This document shows positions 18,590 through 28,370 of a stretch of 64,000 nt of DNA, piece after piece. The DNA is taken from contig JADJVK010000055.1 of NCBI GenBank assembly GCA_016710625.1, forward strand, positions 61,032 to 125,031, given 5' to 3'. A model generated the notes under the pieces. The model was not told the DNA's origin, searched no databases, and saw nothing but the letters and a program-made list of their open reading frames with translations. Position 1 is the stretch's first letter, and each line of letters starts with the position of its first letter. The translations under genes were made by a program, and so were the position numbers. The stretch is from Saprospiraceae bacterium. GTDB taxonomy: Bacteria; Bacteroidota; Bacteroidia; Chitinophagales; Saprospiraceae.

Positions 18590-19072
18590 TCAACTGATTT
18601 TCTTCAAATTTTCAACAATCGAATAAACTGCTGGGCAAACTTTGATATTTTTATAAGTCAAATCCAGAATTTGATACATATTTTTTCTGTTGGTATGCGG
18701 ATATTCTCGACAAGCTTTGGGGCGGTCTTCATAAACCGAACAGTAGTTGTCAGCACCCAAAAATGGACAAGGTGCTGATTGGAAAACAAAATCGCCATCT
18801 TCATCAATTTTCAAATACTTGTCAGTGAAAGCGGATGGCTTCATTTTTGTGGCATTTGCCAGCCGCTCAATATCTTTTGGAAATAACATGGGACTCGTTG
18901 TTTTGCAACAGTTTGCACAAGCTAAACAATCAATTTTTTCAAAAGCTTCATCGTGAAGTTCATGAAAATCTTGGTCAAGATTTTTCGATTTTTGATTTTT
19001 TAGTTTTTTGAAAAAAGCTTGATTTTCTTTTTTCTTATTGTCCACCAATTGGTTATGTTTCACTAAATCCAT
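18590..19072 (-). CDS. YkgJ-family cysteine cluster protein
   Basis: This 160-aa protein carries the zinc- or iron-chelating CxxCxxCC-type cluster (CLACANCCKTTSPMLF), a second set in APCPFLGADNYCSVYEDRPKACREYP, and a final cysteine in KVCPAV, the pattern of the YkgJ/CxxCxxCC family. The biochemical role of the family is not well defined. It is the last gene of a five-gene minus-strand operon, 16 nt after the membrane protein gene, and ends exactly where the convergent barrel gene ends. Confidence 0.85.
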   Translation of the reverse strand: MDLVKHNQLVDNKKKENQAFFKKLKNQKSKNLDQDFHELHDEAFEKIDCLACANCCKTTSPMLFPKDIERLANATKMKPSAFTDKYLKIDEDGDFVFQSAPCPFLGADNYCSVYEDRPKACREYPHTNRKNMYQILDLTYKNIKVCPAVYSIVENLKKIS

Positions 19073-19088
19073 TGAATAATATCTGCAA

Positions 19089-19793
19089 TTATAAAATCAT
19101 CAAGCTACAAAAAATTAAAATCAAAAAGGCGACAGCCACATTATTTTCAACGCCACTTTCCGTTTTATGAAAAAGATATTGAGTGATGAAAGCAATAAAA
19201 AATAAGGAATAGGATCTTTCAATCGGCAATTTATAGATACTCGTTAGTAAAAAATGGTGTTGCAAAGCAAAATTATCTATCCAAAAACAAAAGCTAATTA
19301 AAACTAAAGCACCAATAAATGATTTCAGAATAATATTTTGTTTGTCAATTGCGTTTTTCACAATGATACCAACTCCATAATTTAATAACACCCACAAAAA
19401 TGCAGCAATTAAACTGTAATTCATTGGTTGTAAATATATTGAACCAACAAACTTTAAAGTTCCTATTGAAAATTCACCAAAATAATCTAAAATAAATTTC
19501 AATAAAAAACTGGTAATCAAATATAAAACAAATGGAATGGACCAATTTCTGTGAGTATAGAATATGAGCTTTGTAGAAAACAATAACAAAATCGGAATAA
19601 CCACATAAATATCTGGATGCCCTTTAAATTTTAAAAGTAAAATACAAAATATAAAAAGGACAACCAAAAAGGTAAGAATGAACTTATGCATTCTTGCCAA
19701 TTTTTGATATTTTAAAATATCCACCACATCCATTTGAGCTAAATCATAACTCGTTGTAAACAAACTTGGTATGTAACTATTCTTCTTCATCAA
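19089..19793 (-). CDS. Multi-pass membrane protein, unknown function
   Basis: This 234-aa protein has about six to seven hydrophobic segments, for example FILTFLVVLFIFCILLL near residue 40, IYVVIPILLLF and a final FLILIFCSLMIL. I do not recognise its family; small integral membrane proteins of this size are frequent in Bacteroidota. It overlaps the 3' end of the DUF1573 gene by 17 nt, which indicates translational coupling, and precedes the YkgJ-type gene. Confidence 0.7.
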   Translation of the reverse strand: MMKKNSYIPSLFTTSYDLAQMDVVDILKYQKLARMHKFILTFLVVLFIFCILLLKFKGHPDIYVVIPILLLFSTKLIFYTHRNWSIPFVLYLITSFLLKFILDYFGEFSIGTLKFVGSIYLQPMNYSLIAAFLWVLLNYGVGIIVKNAIDKQNIILKSFIGALVLISFCFWIDNFALQHHFLLTSIYKLPIERSYSLFFIAFITQYLFHKTESGVENNVAVAFLILIFCSLMIL

Positions 19794-20148
19794 ATGACTT
19801 TACTACTTTACCTTTCAAGCTAAAATTTTCAGGTTTTTTGTATTTATTGAAAAAAACTCTAACTTTTTTATCAAAGTATCCTTTATTCCAAGCATTATAT
19901 TTAATCGTGATGGTCGCAACTGAATCTGGCATTATTGGCGTTTTCTCCCAACTAGGTGCAGTACAGCCACAATCAGCACGAACATTATCTATTATCAAAG
20001 GAGCTTTCGACACATTTTTGAATTTGAAATAAATCGTTTTGGGTTGACGATACAGCACTTCCCCTAACTCAAAATGTTGTGGGCTCACCCATTGAATCGG
20101 CGATTCCGTCTGAAAAGTGATGAAAAGACTAAGAATGAAAGCTATCAT
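19777..20148 (-). CDS. DUF1573 domain protein
   Basis: This 123-aa protein starts with a short signal-like segment (MIAFILSLFITF), followed by a DUF1573 immunoglobulin-like domain with the hallmark IIDNVRADCGCTAP and a conserved tail ITIKYNAWNKGYFDKKVRVF. DUF1573 proteins are exported ASH-like beta-sandwich proteins common in Bacteroidota; their role is not established. The gene starts 1 nt after the DUF2452 stop codon and overlaps the next gene by 17 nt. Confidence 0.85.
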   Translation of the reverse strand: MIAFILSLFITFQTESPIQWVSPQHFELGEVLYRQPKTIYFKFKNVSKAPLIIDNVRADCGCTAPSWEKTPIMPDSVATITIKYNAWNKGYFDKKVRVFFNKYKKPENFSLKGKVVKSFDEEE

Positions 20149-20149
20149 T

Positions 20150-20593
20150 TTATTTATTTAAAATATCCCAAGTATGATCTGCAAGCAATTTTACGGTTGC
20201 AACAAATTCGTAAGGTTTGCTTTTTCCCCACTCATTTGGTCCAATCATGGATAAAACATTTCGCTGATTTTTATTCAAATATAGGTGATAAATATGACCA
20301 ATCAAAGGTTTGAAGTTCATATCTGCATTATAAATATCTTCCGAAATTTTCACCCGATTTTTGATGTGGTTAGCTTGCTCCGCTAATAAGTTGATTTGTT
20401 GGCGAATTTGATCGAGCTGCATTTCGGTTTGTTCGTACATTGCTGACACTGCCAAACCCTTGACTCTTCCTTTGTCAATAGGCTTTATTACTGCTCCTCC
20501 TACTGTATGTGCATAAGGCAATATCGACGGAATGTCCGTTACTTTATCCTTGTCGATAGGATTCACAAACCCTTCATCTTCTGCAATTTCCAT
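20150..20593 (-). CDS. DUF2452 domain protein
   Basis: This 147-aa soluble protein matches DUF2452 as I remember it: GAVIKPIDKGRVKGLA, a helical stretch MQLDQIRQQINLLAEQ, and IYHLYLNKNQRNVLSMIGP followed by EWG. No function is established for this family. Its ATG shares one base with the stop codon of the upstream DUF1801-like gene (TAATG arrangement), a typical coupled start. Confidence 0.8.
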   Translation of the reverse strand: MEIAEDEGFVNPIDKDKVTDIPSILPYAHTVGGAVIKPIDKGRVKGLAVSAMYEQTEMQLDQIRQQINLLAEQANHIKNRVKISEDIYNADMNFKPLIGHIYHLYLNKNQRNVLSMIGPNEWGKSKPYEFVATVKLLADHTWDILNK

Positions 20594-20970
20594 TATTTTC
20601 TAGCTTTCGATTGCTTCACTTTAAATTCATTCAACATACTAGCTTCTACGATAATATTTGCCAATCGTTCCTCTTGGAGCTGATCAAAATCTAGTATTCG
20701 AATATGTCTCACTTGTTTCAGATCAAGACTAGTAAACAATCCATGATCGTGATTGAGTTCATTGCCATAAACAAAACCCAACTCTAGAATGTTTTTTCTC
20801 ACTTGAAAAAAGCACATCCACTTCAAATATTCATAAAAAGGGATATTAAATTTCCGAACCAAAAGCACTTGAGGAACAAGACTTTGCACCAAAATATCTG
20901 CCTGAATCATGAGTTCAGCATTTTTAATAGATAAATTTTTTTGTTCTATATAATGCAAGAGGATATTCAA
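20593..20970 (-). CDS. DUF1801/YdhG-like protein
   Basis: This 125-aa protein resembles the DUF1801 (YdhG-like) fold. It has the central hydrophobic strands around FYEYLKWMCFFQVRKNILELGF, the GNELNHDHGLF turn and a final VRHIRILDFDQLQEE helix region. Function is unknown. It is the first gene of the minus-strand operon running down to the YkgJ-type gene. It is divergent from the ankyrin gene, with 68 bp between the start codons that must hold both promoters. Confidence 0.65.
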   Translation of the reverse strand: MNILLHYIEQKNLSIKNAELMIQADILVQSLVPQVLLVRKFNIPFYEYLKWMCFFQVRKNILELGFVYGNELNHDHGLFTSLDLKQVRHIRILDFDQLQEERLANIIVEASMLNEFKVKQSKARK

Positions 20971-21038
20971 AAAATTATTTTTTATTTTAAAAGATTTACA
21001 TTAAATTTGGATCAAAATAATCATCAAAAATAACAATT

Positions 21039-22259
21039 ATGTATAGTTTGTCAAACATCTATTCTTTCAAATATTATTTACTTTTTTACAGTTTTTTTTA
21101 TATTACTAATATTTCTAGTCAAGTTATCAATTATAACAATCTAAATACATATAAAATAAACGTAAACAATATTAATGAATTACTCAAAGCATCCATTCAA
21201 AATGACACCAATTATATACAATATTTAATAAATCATCAGAAAATAGATCCGAACAAACCCAGCTTTTTACAAAATAAAAAGCTTACACTTCCATTATCGG
21301 AAGCAGTTATAGCAAATAATATTTCTGCAATAAAAGTATTATTAAAAAATGGAGCAAACCCATACTTAAAAAGTAGAGATTTTTATAGCCCATTTGAAAT
21401 AGCAATTAATCATAAAAATAAAAATGTAGTAGATATAATATTAGATATTTATGGAATAAAAGGAATTGATGAAGGTGTTTCTGAAAGTGAAAATTCTTAT
21501 TTAACAGAATTAATACGAATTAAAAATAATGAATTTGCTAAACTTCTGATAGATAAAGGAGTAAGGGTAAACTCAATGAAATCTAATAATAGTAATGAAA
21601 ATACGTATTATTTTGATTCGCCATTGTCTGCTGCTATCAGAGCTGAAAATCTTACAATGGTCAAATATTTAATACATAAAGGAGCAAATATCAATGCTAT
21701 TTTTTCTGAACCAGATGAGGATTGTATTAGTTGTGCCAGTAATATTACAATAATGCACAACATAATATACAATTCATCCATATCTAAAAAAATTGTAAAT
21801 TATTTATTAAGTTTAAAACCAGATTTAAACATGATGAATGAGGATGGATTTACGCCACTCGATAATGTTTGTATGTCAAATGATACAGTTTTAGCCAATT
21901 TGTATATTCAAAATGGTGCTAAAATCGAATCCAATAAAAGAACGGCTTTGTTTGCTGCTGTCATTAATTCTAATTATATAATGGTTGAATTTTTGTTAAA
22001 AAAAGGTGCCAACCCAAATTTCCGATTAAGGAATAACGATACACCATTATTTCATTGTTACGGTTTGAATGGGGATGGTTTTGGGGAAGGCATACTATTA
22101 GAGAATCGGATAAAAACTATGGATGTACTTTTGAAATATGGAGCCAATCCAAATTTAAAAAATAATGATAATCAGTCATTTAAATCTATGATGAATATGG
22201 ATACAAATAAAGCAACAGAATTCATTGCTTATTATAAAAAACATTGGGAATCAAAATAA
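21039..22259 (+). CDS. Secreted ankyrin-repeat protein
   Basis: This 406-aa protein starts with an N-terminal hydrophobic signal (KYYLLFYSFFYITNISSQ), then at least six ankyrin repeats. The clearest units are AIKVLLKNGANPYLKS (about 98-113), MVKYLIHKGANINAI, MVEFLLKKGANPNFR and MDVLLKYGANPNLKN, each preceded by a helix with an L-A/SEA-type core. Ankyrin repeats bind proteins. With the signal peptide it should act in the periplasm or outside; the partner is unknown. Synonymous codon use is very A/T-rich, and the gene stands alone between divergent and tandem neighbours. Confidence 0.85.
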   Translation: MYSLSNIYSFKYYLLFYSFFYITNISSQVINYNNLNTYKINVNNINELLKASIQNDTNYIQYLINHQKIDPNKPSFLQNKKLTLPLSEAVIANNISAIKVLLKNGANPYLKSRDFYSPFEIAINHKNKNVVDIILDIYGIKGIDEGVSESENSYLTELIRIKNNEFAKLLIDKGVRVNSMKSNNSNENTYYFDSPLSAAIRAENLTMVKYLIHKGANINAIFSEPDEDCISCASNITIMHNIIYNSSISKKIVNYLLSLKPDLNMMNEDGFTPLDNVCMSNDTVLANLYIQNGAKIESNKRTALFAAVINSNYIMVEFLLKKGANPNFRLRNNDTPLFHCYGLNGDGFGEGILLENRIKTMDVLLKYGANPNLKNNDNQSFKSMMNMDTNKATEFIAYYKKHWESK

Positions 22260-22470
22260 ATAAAAAATTAGAAATGCTTTTTTTGAAACTTCAATCTCAA
22301 GCACTTCAATTCAGATAAAATTCTTACATTATAAAAATTCAGAATTTATAATTGTGATATGAATTATAACAATCCAAATGACAAATTGACGACAATTAAG
22401 TGATTATTACATTAAAAAATTTGAAGTTTCTTCCCTTATTGATAAATTTGAGAATCATAAACTAAAAATC

Positions 22471-24103
22471 ATGAAAAAAATACTACTTCTCATCGCTTTT
22501 CTCTATTTCCCATTCCTTGTTTTTTCACAAAATTATAGTTTTGAATGGGTAAAGGCTTTTAATACCAATTTTTCTTCATATTTTATTTAAACACTTCATT
22601 TATTACTGATAATGAATCAAATGTATATTATCTATCAAACTTTTGGATTCAATAGATATTGGATCCTTCTGACAATCATCTTTATATATCAAAAAATATT
22701 GAAACAATTAATAGCTATTTGTAAAGTTAGATAAAGATGGTAATTTCAAATTTGGTTTCGCTTTAAATTTTAATCATAGTATTGTAAAATCAATATTTGT
22801 TGACAAAAACAACAATATATATGTATGTGGAAATTATATTACCTATAAAAATAATTGGAATATTTTCTTAAATAAATATGATTCTAATGGTAATAGTATT
22901 TGGAAAAAAACTTTTAGCAACATTAGAAATAATGATGCCTATTCTTTAGTAGTTGATGATAAAGGATCTATATTTTTAACTGGTTATTTTGAAAATGAAA
23001 ATTATGTAGGCAGCAAAACATATCACAAAGACCTAATTATCAAAAAATTAGATAGCAATGGCAACCAAATATGGAGTGCTTCAATTGGTGGAAATAATGA
23101 TGTAATTGGAAATAGTATAAAATTAGATAATGAGGGAAATGTTTTAGTTGGAGGTTCATTTATTGGGGAGGTAGATTTTGACCCAAAATCAGGTAAATAT
23201 TTGCTTACTTCTGATTCCTTAGTTAGGAATGGATTTGTTTTAAAATTAGATCCTTTGGGTAGTTTTGTTTGGGCTAAAAAAATTGGAAGTGATGTCATTC
23301 GAATATTTCAAAATAGAAATTGACAAATCAAATAATATTTTCATCTCAGGTTTTTATAGAAAAATGCTTATATAGATAAATGATATACATTTAAATCAAC
23401 GAATATCAATTTAATACATATATCACATATTTAAAAATTTGATGGAACTTACAAATGGATTACAACTTTCAGTGGTATAGAACATATAGATATTTGTTTA
23501 GACAATAATGACAATTTATTTTGCTCAACTACTCAAGATTATAATATAAATTTAGAATCTAAATCTGGTATTATCAAAACATATTCTCCTAGCTATCTGA
23601 TTTTAAAATTTAATAAAAATTTAGACATTGAGTGGGGAAAATCTTTAGCTATTAAATATAGTGGCAGTTGCTATACACATATAAATTGTGACATAGAAAA
23701 TAAACTATTAATTAGTGGGACATTTATAGAGACTGTAGATTTTGATATAAATTCTGGTATTTATAATTTAACTTCAATATATAATAAAAATACTCAATTT
23801 TATAATCTTTCAGATTTCATCTTAAAGCTCAAGCCCAACACTTTAGCGATTGAAGATCAAATTGCTGATAATCAAGATTTGAAAATATTTCCAAATCCTA
23901 CGAATAATGCAATACAAATCACTGGTAATCCATCCATTAATAATAAGAATTTTACTATCACCGACATTTTGGGCAAAACCGTAAAATCAGGAAAAATCAA
24001 TAACCCTGATGACAAAATCGACCTCTCAGATTTTAACTCAGGTGCCTATTATTTGAAAATTGAAGATTATTTAAATGCTTTCAAAATTATTAAAATTGAC
24101 TAA
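22471..24103 (+). pseudogene. Frameshifted SBBP-like beta-propeller protein with T9SS sorting domain
   Basis: Three reading frames make up one gene. An ATG at 22471 gives a signal peptide MKKILLLIAFLYFPFLVFSQ and NYSFEWVKAF, stopping at 22588. A second frame (22724-23323) encodes propeller repeats with SIFVDKNNNIYVCG, GEVDFDPKSGKYLLTSD and SFVWAKKIG, the SBBP/WVK...DFDP pattern. A third frame (23435-24103) resumes with KFDGTYKWITTFSG and ends in a T9SS type A domain (LKIFPNPTNNAIQITG ... GAYYLKIEDY). Several indels are needed to restore it. It would have been a secreted or surface propeller of about 540 residues. Real decay is more likely than error because at least two disruptions lie outside long homopolymers. 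Confidence 0.8.
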
Positions 24104-24105
24104 AA

Positions 24106-25532
24106 TTATTTCACCAATTTCAATACCTTTTCTCCCCTATTTGTCTTTATTTTAACTAAATAAATTCCTTTAGAAATTGGGGGCAACACCAACTTTTGGT
24201 CATGAATTTCAGTATAATTCATGACCAAAACACCTTTTATGTCATAAATTTTTACATTTTCAATCACCAAATCTGTTATTATATTTACTTCGTCATCTTG
24301 TAGTGGATTTGGAAATAAAAGAATTGCATCATTTGTACTCAATGGGTTAAAAGAAGTAATACAATTTGAAACCGTATCAATAGTAGGTGCAAAAAATTTA
24401 GCCATACTTAAGGATCTTGTCCAATAATTATCTATTGCATGTCCCGAAGTACTTGGATTTAAAAGTTGCCCTAAACAATCAGTAAGGTTATTCGTTGTTT
24501 CATACCTATATTTTGGCACTTCAACTTTGCCACTCAAACTATCTATCATTTTTTTGATTCCAAAGGAGCCAAATAATCTAGGTCGATTGACGATAGATTG
24601 ACAATAGCTTGGAAAATTGCTATAACAAATACCTGCTCCTTGGTAAAAATTACCATTATCAATCGGCACTACCAAATCATTAGGTTGATGGAAAAGGTAC
24701 AAAACCGGTGCCTTTTCATAACTATGTTTGGCGAAAATGTTGCTCAAAACCCCACCGAAAAAATTTCCAACCCCTTTGATTTTGTATTTGATTGTAGTTG
24801 GATTAAGATTTCCTTCCACATCTCCCAAATCAGGTCGTTCTAGATTCATCGATGCAATTGAAGTATCAAATCCAGTGGATTGGATACATTGGTTTTCGTA
24901 TATTTTATTGGGTGGTAACACATTTGTCAATTTACCACATTGGGCGGGTTTTTCGGCAGGATCATCCAAAAAAGCAGCGGCTAAAGCAATAAAACCACCT
25001 GCACTTTCCCCAACTAAATATACGTTGCTCGGATCTATTTGATATTCAGCAGCATGATTTACTAAAAATCGAATCGCCCCTTTTGCATCTTGCATCCCTC
25101 GATAATATCCTCTGAACCATTCGGCAGTATCTTGCATATTGAGGCAATTCCAAGGTATCCCAAAAGCAGAAATATTGCAATTCACTTGAGAATTTGTTTG
25201 AAACATTCCCAATCTATAGTTTAATGAGGCTGCAACATATCCTCTTTTTGCAAAATCTGCAATCCATCGAGGAGGGGCATCTATGTCTTTATTGCCTGCC
25301 AAAAAAGCCCCGCCATGAATCGCAACCAACAAGGGTCTGCCACATTTGGGAGGGGAATCATTTATCGGAGTAGCTAGATTCAGCAATAAATCTCGATTAT
25401 TTCCTGCAAAATCTACAGCTTTTCCATAACTTATATTATTGATCTGTTGAATATTATATAAGGTATCTACCCATTTTTGGCCCAATAAAACGGTAGTTAT
25501 CATTGAAAATAAAAAATCGGTATTATTTTCAT
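24106..25532 (-). CDS. Secreted alpha/beta-hydrolase (esterase) with T9SS sorting domain, signal peptide frameshifted
   Basis: The main open frame runs from an ATG at 25503 (465 aa). It has the carboxylesterase/BD-FAE-like oxyanion motif AIHGGAFLAG (63-67), the nucleophile elbow VGESAGG (S167), a likely catalytic histidine in TSGHAIDNYW, and a T9SS type A domain ending IKTNRGEKVLKLVK. That start leaves no complete signal peptide. An upstream ATG at 25532 in another frame encodes MKIIPIF; adding one T to the T6 run (plus-strand A6 at 25511-25516) joins the frames into MKIIPIFLFSMITTVLLGQ, a good signal peptide. I therefore extend the gene to 25532. It may cleave acyl or feruloyl-type esters; the substrate is unknown. 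Confidence 0.8.
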
Positions 25533-25536
25533 TCGA

Positions 25537-28047
25537 TTAAGGTTGAGATTGTTTAACAATTTTAATAGTTTGTTGCTGATATTTCACGAAATATACACCA
25601 GTTGCCCAATTTATTGTATTAATTTCATAATAATTATTTGTTATCTTAGATTTAAAAACTTGCTCGCCTTTTATATTGTATATCTCTAAATAATCATCTA
25701 AGAAAATATTGTTAAATCTTAAAGATAGTTTGGAATCAAATGGATTTGGTAATATGTCAAAAGTTGAAATTTCGATGATTTCCGGCAAATCGGAACTATT
25801 CATTTTACCCATTTTCATGCCATTCCCAAAACTCGAAACCCACATTTCATCTTTATTAAATGGATTGAAATAAACTCTTTCTGGTTGTCTGAAAATATAG
25901 GAATCAACAAGTGAAAAAGTCGGGTTGATCGAATGAATATCATTAGAAACCCACAATCCATTGGTTTCTGTTGTCATATATGCTTGATTATTATTTTGGG
26001 GATTGAAAGTCAGTGAAGTTACTCTATCAAATTGAGAACCAGTTAGTTTTGTCCAGCTCAATCCACTATCTTTCGTTCTGTACAATCCTCCAAGACCATT
26101 TGGAGCACCGCCCCATCCACTAAAAACGCCGACATACCATGTGTTTTGAGTGGTGTCCGATGGGTCTATTACAATATCTTTTGTCCAATAATACATTCCA
26201 GAATGACTGACATCCGACCAATTTCCAGAAGATGGGTCATAGACAAATACGCCACTACTTTTGGTGAAAGTCCCATTTGAATTTCTCCTTCCAGAAAAAG
26301 TGCAAAGGACTTTTCCATTTTTTAAAATTTCTATTGTAGCCGGATGACCTTCTGTCCTTGGTGGATTAGGAAGTTTTGTCCAGGTACTACTGGCTCCTTT
26401 GTTCAAGTCTTTCGTCACCCAAATTCCACCTTGACCAGTGCCGCCACTATAATGAATTACAGATGCATAGAGTATATTGTTGTCTTTTGGGTCACTTGCC
26501 AACCAAAAAACGGGATGATTAAAAGTATGTAATGTAGTCCAGTTCTCCCCTTTGTCTATAGAAAAAACTATTTTTCCATTTGCATCGTTGGCATCCAATT
26601 TTGCATCCGCTAATCGGGTACTTTGGTACATATCATGGATATTCGAACAGGCACCATAAATATTTCCATTATTCAATTGAACAATGCGATACAATGAATT
26701 GACGGAAAACCCATTATAATCAAAACCCCATGATTTTCCTCCATCACGACTCCTGATTGCACCGATATCGCTGTAACAAGCAAAAAGATTTTGAGCATCT
26801 ATCCAGTGAATTTGCCAACTAGAAGTATTTTCTAAACCGATAGAATGATAAGTTTTCTTAGTAGGTGTTACAATATTTGCAGGATGTTGATCTTTAACAT
26901 CCACATAGGCTTGTTTCCATGAATTTCCTCCATCGCTACTGACATGTACAAATCCAAAATCTCCAAATATCAGCTTATTTGAATTATTTGGAGCAACTGC
27001 AATCCCAAATGCAGTCTCTCCCCAACTCCAATTTTTGTCACCTTGATATCCACTCCAGCCAGTGATAACATTCTGATTATTAGTGCTCTTAAACACCTTA
27101 TTCCAACTATTCCCTCCATCAATACTCTTGAAAATCAGGGGTGCATTCAAAGCTTCATCGCTACCAGCTAAGTAAATGGTGTTGACATCATTTTGAGCCA
27201 TACCTGAGTACATTATATAATCTGAATTGAAATTTATACCAGCCGATTTTGCGACCCAATTTCCATTTAAATTATCCATTACATATACACCCTTTGCTAA
27301 TCCATAATAATCATATGGCATTAATCCATTATAAACATCTGCAATAGAAGCAGTAATACAAATAAATCGGGTCGTATTTCCAGATTTTGCAGCAGAAAAA
27401 TGCCAAATTACTTCGCCAGTAGGAATGCCAGTTGTAGTAAAAGCTGTAAATGTTATACCACTATCGATAGACTTAAACAAGCCTTCATTTGTAGCGATAG
27501 TAATATTGTTACCATCATAAAATACACCACTGGCAATGATTCCTGCTCCATTATTTGCACAATGTTTTACTAATGAAAAAGTAGCTCCCCCATCATTTGA
27601 GATGACAATATCCCCATAGTAGTTCATAATCAATTGATTAGGATTGTTGAAATTAGCGAACATTCTATAAATCCCACCCAAATTGGAATCGAATCCAGCT
27701 AATTGAATCCAACTTTGCCCACCATTCAATGTTTTTACTGGAAATCCTTCGTTGCCATCATTAAAATTTGAATAAGCAATATTTGGATTGTTGGTAAATT
27801 CATAGGTTGAAACATTCGTTGCTTGAAATTGAGTAAAAGGAATTTGAGAATAGCTATTACCGAAATCAGTAGAATGAAATAACTCACTCATATCACAACT
27901 TATGTAAAATTCATTGTCATTTGTAGGGTTTATTTTTGGGAAAAACATGGCTCCACCACCACCAATTCCATAAGATTGGAAAGATTTGGGTTGTCCAAAC
28001 AAACTCAATGAATGTAGAATTATTATTACAGAGACATAATATTTCAT
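25537..28047 (-). CDS. Secreted GH74/sortilin-like BNR beta-propeller with T9SS sorting domain
   Basis: This 836-aa protein has a signal peptide (MKYYVSVIIILHSLSLFGQ) and many BNR/Asp-box repeats (SIDGGNSWNK, SSDGGNSWKQ, SRDGGKSWGF, TKDSGLSWTKL), forming the two seven-bladed propellers seen in GH74 xyloglucanases and VPS10/sortilin-like proteins. The C-terminal 80 residues are a T9SS type A domain (DILPNPFDSKLSLRF ... TGVYFVKYQQQTIKIVKQ). Catalytic aspartates of GH74 cannot be assigned with certainty by eye, so enzyme activity is inferred only. It precedes the esterase gene on the same strand (31 bp between the two starts and stops), suggesting a two-gene unit for extracellular polymer attack. 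Confidence 0.82.
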   Translation of the reverse strand: MKYYVSVIIILHSLSLFGQPKSFQSYGIGGGGAMFFPKINPTNDNEFYISCDMSELFHSTDFGNSYSQIPFTQFQATNVSTYEFTNNPNIAYSNFNDGNEGFPVKTLNGGQSWIQLAGFDSNLGGIYRMFANFNNPNQLIMNYYGDIVISNDGGATFSLVKHCANNGAGIIASGVFYDGNNITIATNEGLFKSIDSGITFTAFTTTGIPTGEVIWHFSAAKSGNTTRFICITASIADVYNGLMPYDYYGLAKGVYVMDNLNGNWVAKSAGINFNSDYIMYSGMAQNDVNTIYLAGSDEALNAPLIFKSIDGGNSWNKVFKSTNNQNVITGWSGYQGDKNWSWGETAFGIAVAPNNSNKLIFGDFGFVHVSSDGGNSWKQAYVDVKDQHPANIVTPTKKTYHSIGLENTSSWQIHWIDAQNLFACYSDIGAIRSRDGGKSWGFDYNGFSVNSLYRIVQLNNGNIYGACSNIHDMYQSTRLADAKLDANDANGKIVFSIDKGENWTTLHTFNHPVFWLASDPKDNNILYASVIHYSGGTGQGGIWVTKDLNKGASSTWTKLPNPPRTEGHPATIEILKNGKVLCTFSGRRNSNGTFTKSSGVFVYDPSSGNWSDVSHSGMYYWTKDIVIDPSDTTQNTWYVGVFSGWGGAPNGLGGLYRTKDSGLSWTKLTGSQFDRVTSLTFNPQNNNQAYMTTETNGLWVSNDIHSINPTFSLVDSYIFRQPERVYFNPFNKDEMWVSSFGNGMKMGKMNSSDLPEIIEISTFDILPNPFDSKLSLRFNNIFLDDYLEIYNIKGEQVFKSKITNNYYEINTINWATGVYFVKYQQQTIKIVKQSQP

Positions 28048-28277
28048 ATTATTTTATTTTTAGCAAATATAATTTATTAAAATCGAAATTTAATTATAAA
28101 TTAAATTTGTTAACAGATACTATAACCAATAAAAATATTGTTATTAATTAAAGATTATTTTATTAAAAGATACAACATTATCAATTTTTAAAGTATCTAA
28201 TAAATGTTGATATTAAAATTCAAAATTAATAATGTTAAAGTTTTCTTAAAATTTATTTAATATTTATTTAAAAAAAC
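28048..28277. other. AT-rich intergenic region between divergent genes
   Basis: This region separates the minus-strand propeller gene from the plus-strand small secreted gene. It is extremely A/T-rich, with no open frame or RNA gene that I can support. The promoter of the minus-strand gene must lie near its left end; no clear TAnnTTTG box was identified there. Confidence 0.6.
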
Positions 28278-28308
28278 TTGACAAATTGGAATTTTTAGCT
28301 TAGCTTTA
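28278..28308 (+). promoter_or_regulatory. Candidate promoter for the small secreted protein gene
   Basis: TTGACA at 28278-28283 is followed after 17 nt by TAGCTTTA at 28301-28308. The first resembles the -33 TTG element and the second is one base from the Bacteroidota -7 box TAnnTTTG. It predicts a leader of roughly 55 nt before the start codon at 28371. Confidence 0.5.
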
Positions 28309-28357
28309 CGTTATTATTTAAGATAATATCACACAAATTATTTCATCAATTAAACAA

Positions 28358-28364
28358 AAGGAGG
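28358..28364 (+). promoter_or_regulatory. Strong Shine-Dalgarno site
   Basis: AAGGAGG sits 6 nt before the ATG at 28371. Most genes in this window, as in Bacteroidota generally, lack such a site and have A-rich leaders, so this one marks unusually strong or distinct translation initiation. Confidence 0.7.
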
Positions 28365-28370
28365 TCAGCT

